From Streptomyces sp. NBC_01788 (GTDB lineage Bacteria; Actinomycetota; Actinomycetes; Streptomycetales; Streptomycetaceae): DNA of 64,000 nucleotides. The notes beneath the pieces are model-generated. The model did no database searches and had not been told where the DNA came from. It worked only from the letters and a program-made list of their open reading frames with translations. Every line of letters begins with the position of its first letter. Position 1 is the first letter of the stretch. This document shows, one piece after another, positions 18,679-27,215 of the stretch. A program made the position numbers and the translations under genes. Location of the stretch: the NCBI RefSeq assembly GCF_035917575.1, contig NZ_CP109090.1, forward strand, positions 1,116,001 through 1,180,000, written 5' to 3'.

Positions 18679-19407
18679 ATGGCAGAGCTCGTCTACCGCC
18701 CCGTCATCGGTCTCGCCCGCACGATGTTCAAGGCGTGGGACCTCAAGATCGACTGCCAGGGGTCGGAGAACATTCCCACCACGGGCGGCGCCGTGCTGGT
18801 GAGCAATCACATCAGCTATCTGGACTTCGTCTTCAACGGGCTCGCGGCGCTCCCGCAGAAGCGCCTGGTGCGTTTCATGGCGAAGGAGTCGGTCTTCCGG
18901 CACCGGGTCTCCGGCCCCCTGATGCGCGGCATGAAGCACATCCCGGTGGACCGCGCCAACGGCGAGGCGGCGTACGCACACGCGCTGGACTCGCTGAGGT
19001 CCGGTGAGGTGGTCGGGGTGTTCCCGGAGGCCACGATCTCGCAGTCGTTCACGCTGAAGGCCTTCAAGTCGGGCGCGGCACGCCTCGCCCAGGAGGCGGG
19101 CGTCCCCATGGTCCCGATGGCCGTCTGGGGCACGCAGCGGCTGTGGACCAAGGGCCACCCGCGCAACTTCAAGCGCAGCCACATCCCGATCACGATCAGG
19201 GTGGGCGAGGCCATGGAGGCCTCCCGCGAGCTGTACGCGGGCGCCCTCACCCGCCGGGTGCGCGAGCGCGTCCAGGAGCTCCTTGAGGCCGCCCAGCGCG
19301 CCTACCCGGTCCGCCCCCGGTCCGCCGACGACACCTGGTGGATGCCCGCCCACCTCGGCGGCACGGCACCGACCCCGGACCAGCTCCGCACGGCCGGGGC
19401 GCACTGA
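18679..19407 (+). CDS. 1-acyl-glycerol-3-phosphate acyltransferase (PlsC-like)
   Basis: 242-aa membrane-associated lysophospholipid acyltransferase that acylates lysophosphatidic acid. Catalytic NHISYLD (N43, H44, D49), the second block VFPEATIS (FPEG motif with A for G), and VPMVPMAVWGT are in correct order. An N-terminal amphipathic/hydrophobic segment would hold it at the membrane. ATG 18679. The C-terminal 30 residues are proline-rich. It is monocistronic, convergent with the B3/B4 gene. Confidence 0.94.
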   Translation: MAELVYRPVIGLARTMFKAWDLKIDCQGSENIPTTGGAVLVSNHISYLDFVFNGLAALPQKRLVRFMAKESVFRHRVSGPLMRGMKHIPVDRANGEAAYAHALDSLRSGEVVGVFPEATISQSFTLKAFKSGAARLAQEAGVPMVPMAVWGTQRLWTKGHPRNFKRSHIPITIRVGEAMEASRELYAGALTRRVRERVQELLEAAQRAYPVRPRSADDTWWMPAHLGGTAPTPDQLRTAGAH

Positions 19408-19432
19408 CCTCGCGGGCGGAGAAACTCAAGGC

Positions 19433-20128
19433 CTAGGCCGCGGGCGGTCGTACGGTGACCTCGGCGCCCGGGCTGAACTTTTCCAGCAGTTCGGCGAGTT
19501 CGGCCGCCGCCGCCTCGACCTCGGCGACCGGCATCGGGGCCAGGCTCTCCAGCAGGAAGATGCCCGACGCGGTCTGCTCGGTGAGGCGGGTGCGCGGGCC
19601 CTGGCGCCAGTTCCAGCGGCGGCAGGTCACGCCGGCCTCGTCGCACCACACCACCTCGCCCGCGTCCGGGTGTTCGACGGTCTCCTCGCCGCCCGCGACC
19701 GTGACGAAGTCCTCCTCGCCACTGGCACGCACGAGGCGCATCCCGCCCTCGATCAGGTCGAGGTCCTCGCCACCGACGGGGATGAGGTGGGCGACGCTGA
19801 TGGCGTTGTAGAGGTCGACGAGCAGGTTGATGCGGGGCAGGCCGGCGCCGGTCAGCGCCCGCCGGGTCAGCGCCTCGGCCGAGTTGCGGGTGCGGGAGGG
19901 CTTGGAGCCGAACGCCGTGTACGTCTCGCGCCAGGCGGCCATGTGCGGGTCCTCGTGCGGGGCGCGTCCGTCCAGACGGGCCGCCAGCCGGCGTGCGGCG
20001 TCGTCGAGGAGTGCCGAGGAGCCTTCGGTGCTCGGTCCGCCGACCAGTCCGCGGGCCTCGACGGCCACGTGGGTGAAGCCGGGCACGAGTGCGCGTACCT
20101 CGTCGGACACGGTGAGCGTCAGTGCCAT
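19433..20128 (-). CDS. B3/B4 tRNA-binding-domain protein
   Basis: 231-aa stand-alone B3/B4 domain, the editing-like domain found in phenylalanyl-tRNA synthetase beta. Seen: TAFGSKPSRTRNSAEAL, LPRINLLVDLYNAISVAHLIPVGGEDLD and VWCDEAGVTCRRWNWRQGPRT, the typical order for free-standing B3_4 proteins. ATG 20128 has GGGAGA ahead. It sits 17 bp after the transglutaminase-like gene, so the two form an operon. A role in editing or sensing mischarged tRNA is possible but unproven. Confidence 0.88.
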   Translation of the reverse strand: MALTLTVSDEVRALVPGFTHVAVEARGLVGGPSTEGSSALLDDAARRLAARLDGRAPHEDPHMAAWRETYTAFGSKPSRTRNSAEALTRRALTGAGLPRINLLVDLYNAISVAHLIPVGGEDLDLIEGGMRLVRASGEEDFVTVAGGEETVEHPDAGEVVWCDEAGVTCRRWNWRQGPRTRLTEQTASGIFLLESLAPMPVAEVEAAAAELAELLEKFSPGAEVTVRPPAA

Positions 20129-20145
20129 GTTCTCCCGCCTCGCGG

Positions 20146-20742
20146 TCAGAGTGCGGCCGGGAGCGTCTTCCACAGCCGCGGCCGGTCCGGAGCGGCCTTG
20201 AGGGCGGCCAGCACGGCCGGGTGCGGTTCAGCGTACAGCACCGGATAGTCCAGCTCGTTGGACTTGGGGTCCGGTACGAAGGCCAGACGCTCACCAGCGA
20301 GGGAGAAGCGGGCGTCGACGCCCGGCTTGTTGCCGCGCGGGTCCTGCCGGTGCCAGGCTCCGTCGAACCGGACGGCGACCAGTCCGTGCACCACGTGCCC
20401 GCCGCCGTCGTCGTCGCGCGTCAGCCGCTGGTAGCACAGCGCCGTCGGGATGTCCTCGGCCCGCAGCAGCGCCGCCAGGGCATGGACCTTGGCGTAGCAG
20501 ATGCCAGTGCGCAGACGGAGGACGTCGGAGGCGCGCCAGGTGACGCGCGGGTCGCCCGCGTCCTGCGAGTGGGGGATGCCGTCGCGCACGAATTCGTACG
20601 CGGACCGCGCATAGGCATACGAGTCCGCCACCCCCTCGGCGAGCCGGGCGGCCGTTTCGCGGACCATCGGGTGCTCATGGTCGACCACCTCGTCGGCGGC
20701 CAAATAGGCAGACAGGTCGAGGGTGTTCTGGATCAGCTCCAT
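20146..20742 (-). CDS. transglutaminase-like cysteine protein
   Basis: 198-aa transglutaminase-superfamily protein. The catalytic triad is readable: C in RTGICYAKVHALAALL, H in GGHVVHGLVAV and D in WHRQDPRG. Start is ATG 20742 (MELIQNT). The extra nine codons upstream are dubious. No signal peptide, so it acts in the cytoplasm, probably as an amidase or protease on an unknown substrate. Operon with the B3/B4 gene. Confidence 0.9.
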   Translation of the reverse strand: MELIQNTLDLSAYLAADEVVDHEHPMVRETAARLAEGVADSYAYARSAYEFVRDGIPHSQDAGDPRVTWRASDVLRLRTGICYAKVHALAALLRAEDIPTALCYQRLTRDDDGGGHVVHGLVAVRFDGAWHRQDPRGNKPGVDARFSLAGERLAFVPDPKSNELDYPVLYAEPHPAVLAALKAAPDRPRLWKTLPAAL

Positions 20743-20847
20743 GCCCGCAGAGCATAGGAATGCGACCACTCGACCGTCAATGACTTTTCGAGTGATCGCA
20801 TAACTATGCAGATCGGATCTCTGGCCGATCCGACCGGGGTGCCGGCG

Positions 20848-21918
20848 CTAGCGCGCCATTTCCTCCTTCAGCGCGGCCACGAACGCGTCCACGTCGTCCT
20901 CGGTGGTGTCGAAGGCGCACATCCAGCGCACGACGCCCTCCGTCTCGTCCCAGAAGTAGAAGCGGAACCGCTTCTGCAGACGCTCGCTCACGTCGTGCGG
21001 GAGCTTGGCGAAGACCCCGTTGGCCTGGACCGGGTAGAGGACCTCCACCCCGTGCACGGCGCGCACGCCCTCCGCGAGCCGTTGCGCCATCTCGTTGGCG
21101 TGCCGGGCGTTGCGCAGCCACAGGTCCTTGGCGAGCAGCGCCTCCAACTGCACCGACACGAAACGCATCTTGGAGGCGAGCTGCATGCTCATCTTGCGGA
21201 TGTGCTTCATCTGGCGGACGGCGTCCTGGTTGAGGACGACGACCGCCTCGCCGAACATCGCGCCGTTCTTCGTCCCGCCCAGGGAGAGGATGTCGACGCC
21301 GACCGCGTTGGTGAACGTGCCCATCGGCACGTTCAGCGAGGCGGCCGCGTTGGCGATGCGGGAGCCGTCCAGGTGCACCTTCATGCCCCGCGCGTGCGCG
21401 TGCTCGCAGATGGCGCGGATCTCCTCGGGCGTGTAGAGGGTGCCGAGTTCGGTGCTCTGGGTGATCGAGACGGCCTGCGGCATCGCCCGGTGCTCGTCCT
21501 CCCAGCCGAACGCCTGGCGGTCGATCAGCTCGGGGGTGAGCTTGCCGTCGGGCGTGGGCACGGTGAGCAGCTTCAGGCCGGCCATGCGCTCGGGGGCGCC
21601 GCCCTCGTCGACGTTGACGTGCGCGCTCTCCGCGCATATCACCGCGCCCCAGCGGTCGGTGACCGCCTGGAGCGCCACGACGTTGGCGCCGGTCCCGTTG
21701 AACACCGGGAACGCCTCCGCCGTGGCGCCGAAGTGGTCGCGGACGATCCGCTGGAGGTTCTCCGTGTAGTCGTCCTCGCCGTACGCGACCTGATGCCCGT
21801 CGTTGGCCATGGCCAGGGCGGCGAGCACCTCCGGGTGGACCCCGGCGTAGTTGTCGCTGGCGAACCCGCGGACGTGGGGGTCGTGGTGGCGACGCGCGTC
21901 GGTCCTGGGAGGGTTCAC
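20848..21918 (-). CDS. low-specificity threonine aldolase
   Basis: 356-aa PLP-dependent beta-eliminating lyase/threonine aldolase converting threonine to glycine and acetaldehyde. FASDNYAGVHPEVLAAL start region, HVNVDEGGAPE, VHLDGSRIANAAASL and the PLP-lysine motif SLGGTKNGAMFGE are present. GTG 21918 overlaps the SDR stop by four nt (GTGA), so translation is coupled with the upstream SDR gene. Full length. The pairing with an SDR suggests amino-alcohol or beta-hydroxy amino acid metabolism. Confidence 0.93.
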   Translation of the reverse strand: MNPPRTDARRHHDPHVRGFASDNYAGVHPEVLAALAMANDGHQVAYGEDDYTENLQRIVRDHFGATAEAFPVFNGTGANVVALQAVTDRWGAVICAESAHVNVDEGGAPERMAGLKLLTVPTPDGKLTPELIDRQAFGWEDEHRAMPQAVSITQSTELGTLYTPEEIRAICEHAHARGMKVHLDGSRIANAAASLNVPMGTFTNAVGVDILSLGGTKNGAMFGEAVVVLNQDAVRQMKHIRKMSMQLASKMRFVSVQLEALLAKDLWLRNARHANEMAQRLAEGVRAVHGVEVLYPVQANGVFAKLPHDVSERLQKRFRFYFWDETEGVVRWMCAFDTTEDDVDAFVAALKEEMAR

Positions 21919-22673
21919 GGCTTCTCGGTGAGCCACAGACGTTTTCCGTTCACTTCCGCGGCGGGCTTGCTCCACACGTCGACGATGGCCTCGGCCAGGT
22001 CCTTGACGTCCGTGAAACCCGCGAACTTCGCGTTGGGCCGGTCGGCGCGCATCGCGTCGTGCACCAACGCCTTCACCACCAGGATCGCAGCCGCGGACGT
22101 CGGCCCTTCGGCGCCCTCGGCCTTTCCCGCCTTGCGGAAATAATCGGCCATGGCCAGCGTCCACGCCTCGGAGGCGGCCTTGGCGGCGGAGTAGGCCGCG
22201 TTGCCCGCGGTGGGCTTGCTGGCGCCGGCCGCGCTGATCAGGACGTACCGGCCGCGCTCGCTGCGCTGAAGCGCCTCATGGAAGGCCAGCGAGGTGTGCT
22301 GCACGGTGCGGATGAGCAGCAGCTCCAGGAAGTCCCAGTCGTCCAGGACGGTCTTGGTGAAGGTCTCGCTGCCGCGCCAGCCGCCCACGAGGTGGACCAG
22401 GCCGTCGACCCGGCCGAAGTCCTTCTCGACGTGCGCGGCCCAGTCACGGGTGGACTGAAGGTCGAGCAGGTCGACGGTGTCCCCGGTGACGCTGGCACCG
22501 CCGGAGCCGTACCGGGCGGCGTCCACGGCCTGCGAGAGCCGCTCCGGGTCGTTGTCCGCGCCGACGACGGTCGCCCCCGCCTCGGCGAGCCTGAGCAGCG
22601 CCGCCCGACCGGCCGGCCCGCCCGCGCCGGCCACCGCGATCACCGCACCGCTGAGAGCCCCGTTCCCCGCCAT
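21915..22673 (-). CDS. short-chain dehydrogenase/reductase
   Basis: 252-aa SDR with Rossmann motif VAGAGGPAGRAALL, VHLVGGW (NNAG position) and catalytic S with YSAAK (AAYSAAKAASEA). ATG 22673 follows GAGGCGAGGAAC. An in-frame GTG at 22718, overlapping the stop of a 39-codon micro-ORF, would add 15 residues. Coupled by GTGA overlap to threonine aldolase. Cofactor preference and substrate unknown. Confidence 0.9.
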   Translation of the reverse strand: MAGNGALSGAVIAVAGAGGPAGRAALLRLAEAGATVVGADNDPERLSQAVDAARYGSGGASVTGDTVDLLDLQSTRDWAAHVEKDFGRVDGLVHLVGGWRGSETFTKTVLDDWDFLELLLIRTVQHTSLAFHEALQRSERGRYVLISAAGASKPTAGNAAYSAAKAASEAWTLAMADYFRKAGKAEGAEGPTSAAAILVVKALVHDAMRADRPNAKFAGFTDVKDLAEAIVDVWSKPAAEVNGKRLWLTEKP

Positions 22674-22714
22674 GTTCCTCGCCTCCTGCACAGTGTTCTC
22701 AGTCTCGCGGCCGC

Positions 22715-22834
22715 TCACGCGGCGGCCCGCTCGGCGCTGTCCGCCGCGACGCTCCTGGCGGAAGTAATGTGCCTGTGTCCTTCAGTTTTCACTTCTTCCT
22801 CCACCGAAACGTCGCTCGCGCCGTAAATCTTCAT
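22715..22834 (-). CDS. possible 39-aa micro-ORF
   Basis: Short frame beginning MKIYGASDVSVEEEVKTEG and ending at a TGA that overlaps an alternative GTG start of the SDR gene. TAGACT, a plausible -10, lies 10-15 nt before the ATG, suggesting a leaderless message. Codon use is richer in A/T at third positions than neighbours, so it is either a real atypical small gene or chance. No known family. Confidence 0.3.
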   Translation of the reverse strand: MKIYGASDVSVEEEVKTEGHRHITSARSVAADSAERAAA

Positions 22835-22942
22835 GCACGGCAGAGTCTATCCACCACCCCCTGGGGCCCCTCATACGGGGCGATCTTGCCCAGGGCCGGT
22901 GCGTACACACCCTCGAAGCGCGCCCGCTTCCCCAGCCCGGCC

Positions 22943-23825
22943 TCATGCCCCCCTGCCAGGATGCCTTCGCCCTGCCCCCACTGCTCGCCGAAGCCGGACG
23001 TCACGGCAGCGCGTCCCGGAGATGCCGTCGGTCGAGGCGCGGGGCCCGTTCGGGAGTGATCCGCACGCCGCGTGGAGGGCACCGCCCACCGCGAAGGCTG
23101 CCAGGGCGGCAGCCCAGGCGGCCTGCTGCATCGGCCACGCCCACACCGTGACCCCGCGGCCACGCGCTCCGCCGGAGGCCAGGTACACCGCGCCGACGTA
23201 GCCGAAGGCAGGCAGCCGGCTCAGCCGGGCGCCGAGCAGTACGGCCGCGGCAGCCGTGACGCCCGTGCAACCCAGGGTGTTGCGGATCATGGTCGGTGGG
23301 CCGTAGGAGAGCGCGTCCCCGAGCACGGCCGTCGGCAGCGGCGCCGCCGCGACCGCGGTGAGACCCAGCAGATGGGCCAGGCGCCATGGCCACCAGGGAC
23401 GTACGGCCGTGCGGTGCAGTTCGTCGGACGCCGAGTGCAGGCTCGCAGCGATCACAGAGGCTGCCAGGAGCGGGGCCGACGCCACAATCGGCACGCGGCG
23501 GCCCGGGTCCAGACAGGCGTCCAGGGGAGGGCGCGGGAGCAGCCGCCCGATCACATGGCCCGCCACCGCACAGGCCGCCAGGGCCACCGCGTCCGCCGGC
23601 AGCAGGGCCAGATGCGCCCGGCCCCCGGGCGTAGGGCCAGGTGGCGGGCAGCGCCAGGGCCACCGCGACCGCGTACCCGACCAATGCCCAGAACGCGACC
23701 GGCAGGGCCGACGCCAGGAACCGGGCGAGCGGGGCGCGAACGGCCGCCCTCCACAGCTCCTCGGTCCCGCGCCGGCGCTCCCGCCCGCCCTGCCGGCAGC
23801 CTGCGCCCGCCGCGAGGGGCGCCAC
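22943..23825 (-). pseudogene. frameshifted multi-helix membrane protein
   Basis: Two frames together make one hydrophobic protein. The first (from GTG 23825) gives MAPLAAGAG, then TEELWRAAVRAPLARF and a transmembrane helix VAFWALVGYAVAVALALPATWPY. Near 23635 a run of five G shifts the frame, and translation continues as ALLPADAVALAACAVAGHVIGRLL with about four more helices to 22943. Removing one G would restore the frame. It resembles membrane subunits of streptomycete ABC-type exporters, but no ATPase gene is adjacent. Either a true pseudogene or a sequencing indel. Confidence 0.65.
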
Positions 23826-23845
23826 GATCAGCAGACATGAGGAAA

Positions 23846-23869
23846 GGCCCCCACCGTGCAGTGGGGGCC
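23846..23869 (-). terminator. terminator after DUF6421 gene
   Basis: GGCCCCCAC (23846-23854), six-base loop, GTGGGGGCC (23861-23869), extended by GGAA/TTCC flanks. Confidence 0.75.
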
Positions 23870-23899
23870 ACTTCCTGGCCGGTTCCCGGGCTCGGGGCC

Positions 23900-25279
23900 T
23901 CAGGCGGCTCCGACGATCCCCTTCGTGGAGGCGATCACGTTCTTCAGCTTCTTGGACAGGGCCTCGAAGAACATGCTGAGCGGGAACTCGTCCGGGAGGA
24001 CGTCGTCCACGAGCTTGCGCGGGGGCTGGGTCAGGTCCAGGGCGTCGGGACCCTTCGCCCACTTGGAGCCCGGGTGCGGGGCGAGGTAGGTGGAGACCAG
24101 CTCGTAGCCGGCGAACCAGTGGACCAGCTTGGGGCGGTCGATGCCGTCGCGGTAGAGCTTCTCGATCTCGCCGCACAGCTGGTTGGTGACCTGCGGGGCG
24201 CGCTCCCAGTCGATGCTGAGCTTGTTGTCGGTCCAGCGCACCACGTCGTGCTTGTGGAGGTAGGCGAAGAGCAGCTGACCGCCGAGGCCGTCGTAGTTGC
24301 GTACGCGCTCGCCGGTGACCGGGAAGCGGAACATGCGGTCGAACAGCACCGCGTACTGCACGTCACGGGCCTGCGCGACACCGTCGGCCTGGAGCTTCAC
24401 GGCCTCCTTGAAGGCGGTCAGGTCGCAGCGCAGCTCCTCCAGGCCGTACATCCAGAACGGCTGGCGCTGCTTGATCATGAACGGGTCGAAGGGCAGGTCA
24501 CCGTGGCTGTGGGTGCGGTCGTGGACCATGTCCCACAGCACGAAGGCCTCCTCGCAGCGCTTCTGGTCGAGGACCATGGCGGCGATGTCCTCGGGCAGTT
24601 CGAGGCTCAGCAGGTCGACGGCGGCGGCGGTGACCCGGCGGAAGCGGGCGGCCTCGCGGTCGCAGAAGATGCCACCCCAGGAGAACCGTTCCGGCGCCTC
24701 GCGCACGGCGATGGTCTCCGGGAAGAGGACGGCGGAGTTGGTGTCGTAGCCGCCCGTGAAGTCCTCGAAGGTGATGCCGCAGAACAGCGGGTTGTCGTAG
24801 CGGGTGCGCTCCAGTTCGGCCAGCCAGTCCGGCCAGACCATGCGCAGCACGACCGCCTCCAGGTTGCGGTCCGGGTTGCCGTTCTGCGTGTACATGGGGA
24901 AGACGACCAGGTGCTGGAGGCCGTCCGCGCGGTTCGCGGCGGGCTGGAAGGCCAGCAGCGAGTCCAGGAAGTCCGGCACCTCGAAGCCGCCCTCGGCCCA
25001 GCGGCGCAGGTCGCGCACGAGCGCCTCGTGGTAGGCGGCGTCGTGCGGCAGCAGCGGGGACAGCTCCTCGACGGCGTCGGTCACACGGCGTACGGCGGCG
25101 TCGGCGTCCGCGCGCCCGGGGGCGCCCTCGGCCGTGAAGTCGATCGAGCCGTCCTTCGACTGCCATGGCCGGATTCGCTCCACGGCATCCTTGAGCACGG
25201 GCCACGCCGGGTGCTCAACCACCCTGGCCACCGGAGGAACCTTCTCCTCCGCACCCACCTGCACAAGAATTTCCGTCAT
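23900..25279 (-). CDS. DUF6421-family protein
   Basis: 459-aa cytosolic protein of a family conserved in streptomycetes (DUF6421, recognised by its start MTEILVQVGAEEKVPPVARV and length). No catalytic motif, membrane segment or signal peptide is evident. It is rich in aromatic and charged residues (for example HKHDVVRWTDNKLSIDWERAP), suggesting a globular enzyme-like fold. ATG 25279 follows GGAGGATGAG. A likely promoter lies at 25317-25344. Monocistronic with its own terminator. Function unknown. Confidence 0.85.
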   Translation of the reverse strand: MTEILVQVGAEEKVPPVARVVEHPAWPVLKDAVERIRPWQSKDGSIDFTAEGAPGRADADAAVRRVTDAVEELSPLLPHDAAYHEALVRDLRRWAEGGFEVPDFLDSLLAFQPAANRADGLQHLVVFPMYTQNGNPDRNLEAVVLRMVWPDWLAELERTRYDNPLFCGITFEDFTGGYDTNSAVLFPETIAVREAPERFSWGGIFCDREAARFRRVTAAAVDLLSLELPEDIAAMVLDQKRCEEAFVLWDMVHDRTHSHGDLPFDPFMIKQRQPFWMYGLEELRCDLTAFKEAVKLQADGVAQARDVQYAVLFDRMFRFPVTGERVRNYDGLGGQLLFAYLHKHDVVRWTDNKLSIDWERAPQVTNQLCGEIEKLYRDGIDRPKLVHWFAGYELVSTYLAPHPGSKWAKGPDALDLTQPPRKLVDDVLPDEFPLSMFFEALSKKLKNVIASTKGIVGAA

Positions 25280-25316
25280 GTCTCATCCTCCACGGGACAA
25301 CCTCGCGTAAGGAGAC

Positions 25317-25344
25317 GGTATACATACAGGGTTTCTCCCAGCAA
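25317..25344 (-). promoter_or_regulatory. candidate promoter of DUF6421 gene
   Basis: On the minus strand, TTGCTG (25344-25339), 16-nt spacer, TATACC (25322-25317), placing transcription start about 30 nt before the ATG. The rest of the 437-bp gap to GDPD at 25717 shows no gene or clear repeat. Confidence 0.45.
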
Positions 25345-25716
25345 GGGGACCCTCGGGAAATAATTCTGCACACAGCCATGGTCACCGGCTATTTTCCTGC
25401 CGTACACCCGGACGGGGCCAGACCCGGTGGCCCGGTCGAGTGACAGACGCCACGTCGACCCGAGAGCGTTTTCCGGCCGCGGGCGGCCGTGCGACGGCCG
25501 CACAGCCCGGCGGTCAATGTGCGGACGACTCGCCCACGCCGGAGTGACCGTCGTGGCGGATACGGCCCCCTTCCTGCGGGCCGTCACCCCACTGCGCCGT
25601 GTACGCGGGGGTCCAACCCGCGTGTGGGCCATTAGGCTGCGGCACTACCGCGCGGACGACGAGGTCCGTCCGCTTCGCGCCGCGCCGAGCCGCCGTCGAC
25701 GGAAGCGAGTTGAACC

Positions 25717-26400
25717 TTGAACTTCCTTACCATCGGTCACCGCGGAGTCATGGGCGTCGAGCCCGAGAACACCCTCCGTTCCTTCGTCGCCGCCCAGCAG
25801 GCCGGTCTGGACGTCATCGAACTCGATCTGCACCTGAGCAAGGACGGCGCCCTCGTCGTCATGCACGACGACGAGGTGGACCGCACCACCGACGGCAGCG
25901 GCGCGATCGCCGACAAGACGCTCGCCGAGCTGCGCTCCCTGGACGCCGGCCGCGGCGAGCGGATTCCGGTCTTCGAGGAGGTCCTCGACGCGGTGCGGAC
26001 GCCGCTCCAGGCCGAGATCAAGGACGTGGCCGCGGCCCGGGCGCTGGCCGGGGTGCTGCACGAGCGTGACCTGGTCTCCCGGGTCGAGGTGTCCTCGTTC
26101 CACGACGAGGCGATCACCGAGATCGCCCGGCTGGTGCCGGGGGTGCGCACCGCGCTCGTGGCCAGCCGCTACGGCGCCGGCGTCGTCGAGCGCGCCACCG
26201 CCGCCGGCGCCGCGACCGTCTGCCTGAACATCCGCCGGCTCACCCTGGAGATCGTCGAGCAGGCGCGCGAGGCGGATCTGCGGATCATCGGCTGGGTCGT
26301 GAACACCCTGGACCACCTGCGTCTGGTCCGCGCCCTGGAGCTGGACGGGGCGACCACCGACTACCCGGAGATCAAGCTCACCGGCCGCTTCACCGCCTGA
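25717..26400 (+). CDS. glycerophosphodiester phosphodiesterase
   Basis: 227-aa cytosolic GDPD that hydrolyses glycerophosphodiesters to glycerol-3-phosphate and an alcohol. Motifs: IGHRGVMGVEPENTLRSF (catalytic H and metal E), IELDLHLSKDGALVVMHDDEVDRTT (second H and metal D) and LQAEIKD. It uses a rare TTG start (25717), with GGAAGCGAG upstream. An ATG start would remove the catalytic H, so TTG is required. No signal peptide. Full length. Confidence 0.94.
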   Translation: MNFLTIGHRGVMGVEPENTLRSFVAAQQAGLDVIELDLHLSKDGALVVMHDDEVDRTTDGSGAIADKTLAELRSLDAGRGERIPVFEEVLDAVRTPLQAEIKDVAAARALAGVLHERDLVSRVEVSSFHDEAITEIARLVPGVRTALVASRYGAGVVERATAAGAATVCLNIRRLTLEIVEQAREADLRIIGWVVNTLDHLRLVRALELDGATTDYPEIKLTGRFTA

Positions 26401-26426
26401 CCCCCTGCACGCACCTCCGGCTCATG

Positions 26427-26969
26427 TCACTGGCCGAGTCCCTTGACCAGCAGCTCGAACTCCAGGTCGTCGCGCTGCGGAACGCCGAAGCGCTCGTCGC
26501 CGTACGGGAAGGGGGACGTCTTTCCCGTACGGCGGTAGCCGCGGCGCTCGTACCAGGCGATCAGGTCCTCGCGTACGGAGATCACGGTCATGTGCATCTC
26601 CCTGACGCCCCACTCCTGTCGGGCCCGGCGCTCGGCCTCCGCGATGACCACCTTGCCCAGGCCCGCGCCCTGCAACGTGGGACTGACCGCGAACATGCCG
26701 AAGTAGGCGTGGTCCCCCTTGTGCTCGAGCTGGCAGCAGGCGACCACGCTGCCGTCCCGCTCCACCGTCAGCAGCCGGCTGCCGGGCGACTTGATCACCT
26801 CCAGCACGCCCTCGGGGTCGGTGCGCTGTCCCTGGAGGATGTCCGCCTCGGTGGTCCAGCCGGCCCGGCTGGAGTCCCCGCGGTACGCCGACTCGATCAG
26901 GCGCACCAGCGTGTCGACATCGGTGTCGCGGGCGTCGCGGAAGGTCAGTCCACCGGCGGCGGTCGTCAT
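26427..26969 (-). CDS. GNAT-family N-acetyltransferase
   Basis: 180-aa acetyl-CoA-dependent acyltransferase. LTFRDARDTDVDTLVRLIESAYRG is the N-terminal alpha1-alpha2 region. The acetyl-CoA pyrophosphate loop appears as LQGAGLGKVVIAEAE (Q/RxxGxG/A), and YERRGYRRTG is motif B. ATG 26969. Substrate unknown. The 246-bp gap to the divergent VOC gene contains a 161-bp palindromic element. Confidence 0.92.
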   Translation of the reverse strand: MTTAAGGLTFRDARDTDVDTLVRLIESAYRGDSSRAGWTTEADILQGQRTDPEGVLEVIKSPGSRLLTVERDGSVVACCQLEHKGDHAYFGMFAVSPTLQGAGLGKVVIAEAERRARQEWGVREMHMTVISVREDLIAWYERRGYRRTGKTSPFPYGDERFGVPQRDDLEFELLVKGLGQ

Positions 26970-27040
26970 GGGCGTGCCTTTCGGTTCGGGCGCTGTCGGG
27001 AGGCGGCGAGCGTCATCCTGCCACTACTGCCGGGGCACCA

Positions 27041-27201
27041 GTGCTGTGGCCGGAAAGGTTCGCCGGGAAGCTCGCGGCGTCCGGTGCGGTACATCGCAAG
27101 GCGGAGCATCGCCCGCGTACTGGATGTACTTGGGTGATGCGACAACGCGGCGAGGAGCCGTGCCGGGCGTCGCGAGCGGTGAACCTTTCCGGTCGCAGCA
27201 C
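27041..27201. repeat. 161-bp near-palindromic element (MITE/REP-like)
   Basis: Ends are 24-bp inverted repeats (27041-27064 and 27178-27201, GTGCTGYGRCCGGAAAGGTT..., 21 of 24 matching), and the interior continues the symmetry to a centre at GTAC-TGGA-TGTAC flanked by CATCGCCC and GGGTGATG. The whole element could fold as one long hairpin. It carries no gene. I recall similar sequence in intergenic regions of other Streptomyces, so it is probably a dispersed repeat. It sits 14 bp before the VOC gene start. Confidence 0.7.
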
Positions 27202-27215
27202 TAGCCTCGGGAGGC

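Noticed and set aside
18412-19404. 330-codon minus-strand frame over plsC
   Set aside because: Antisense shadow; the acyltransferase motifs are on the plus strand.
25427-25720. 97-codon plus-strand frame before the GDPD gene
   Set aside because: Arginine-rich, no ribosome binding site, covers the GDPD promoter and start.
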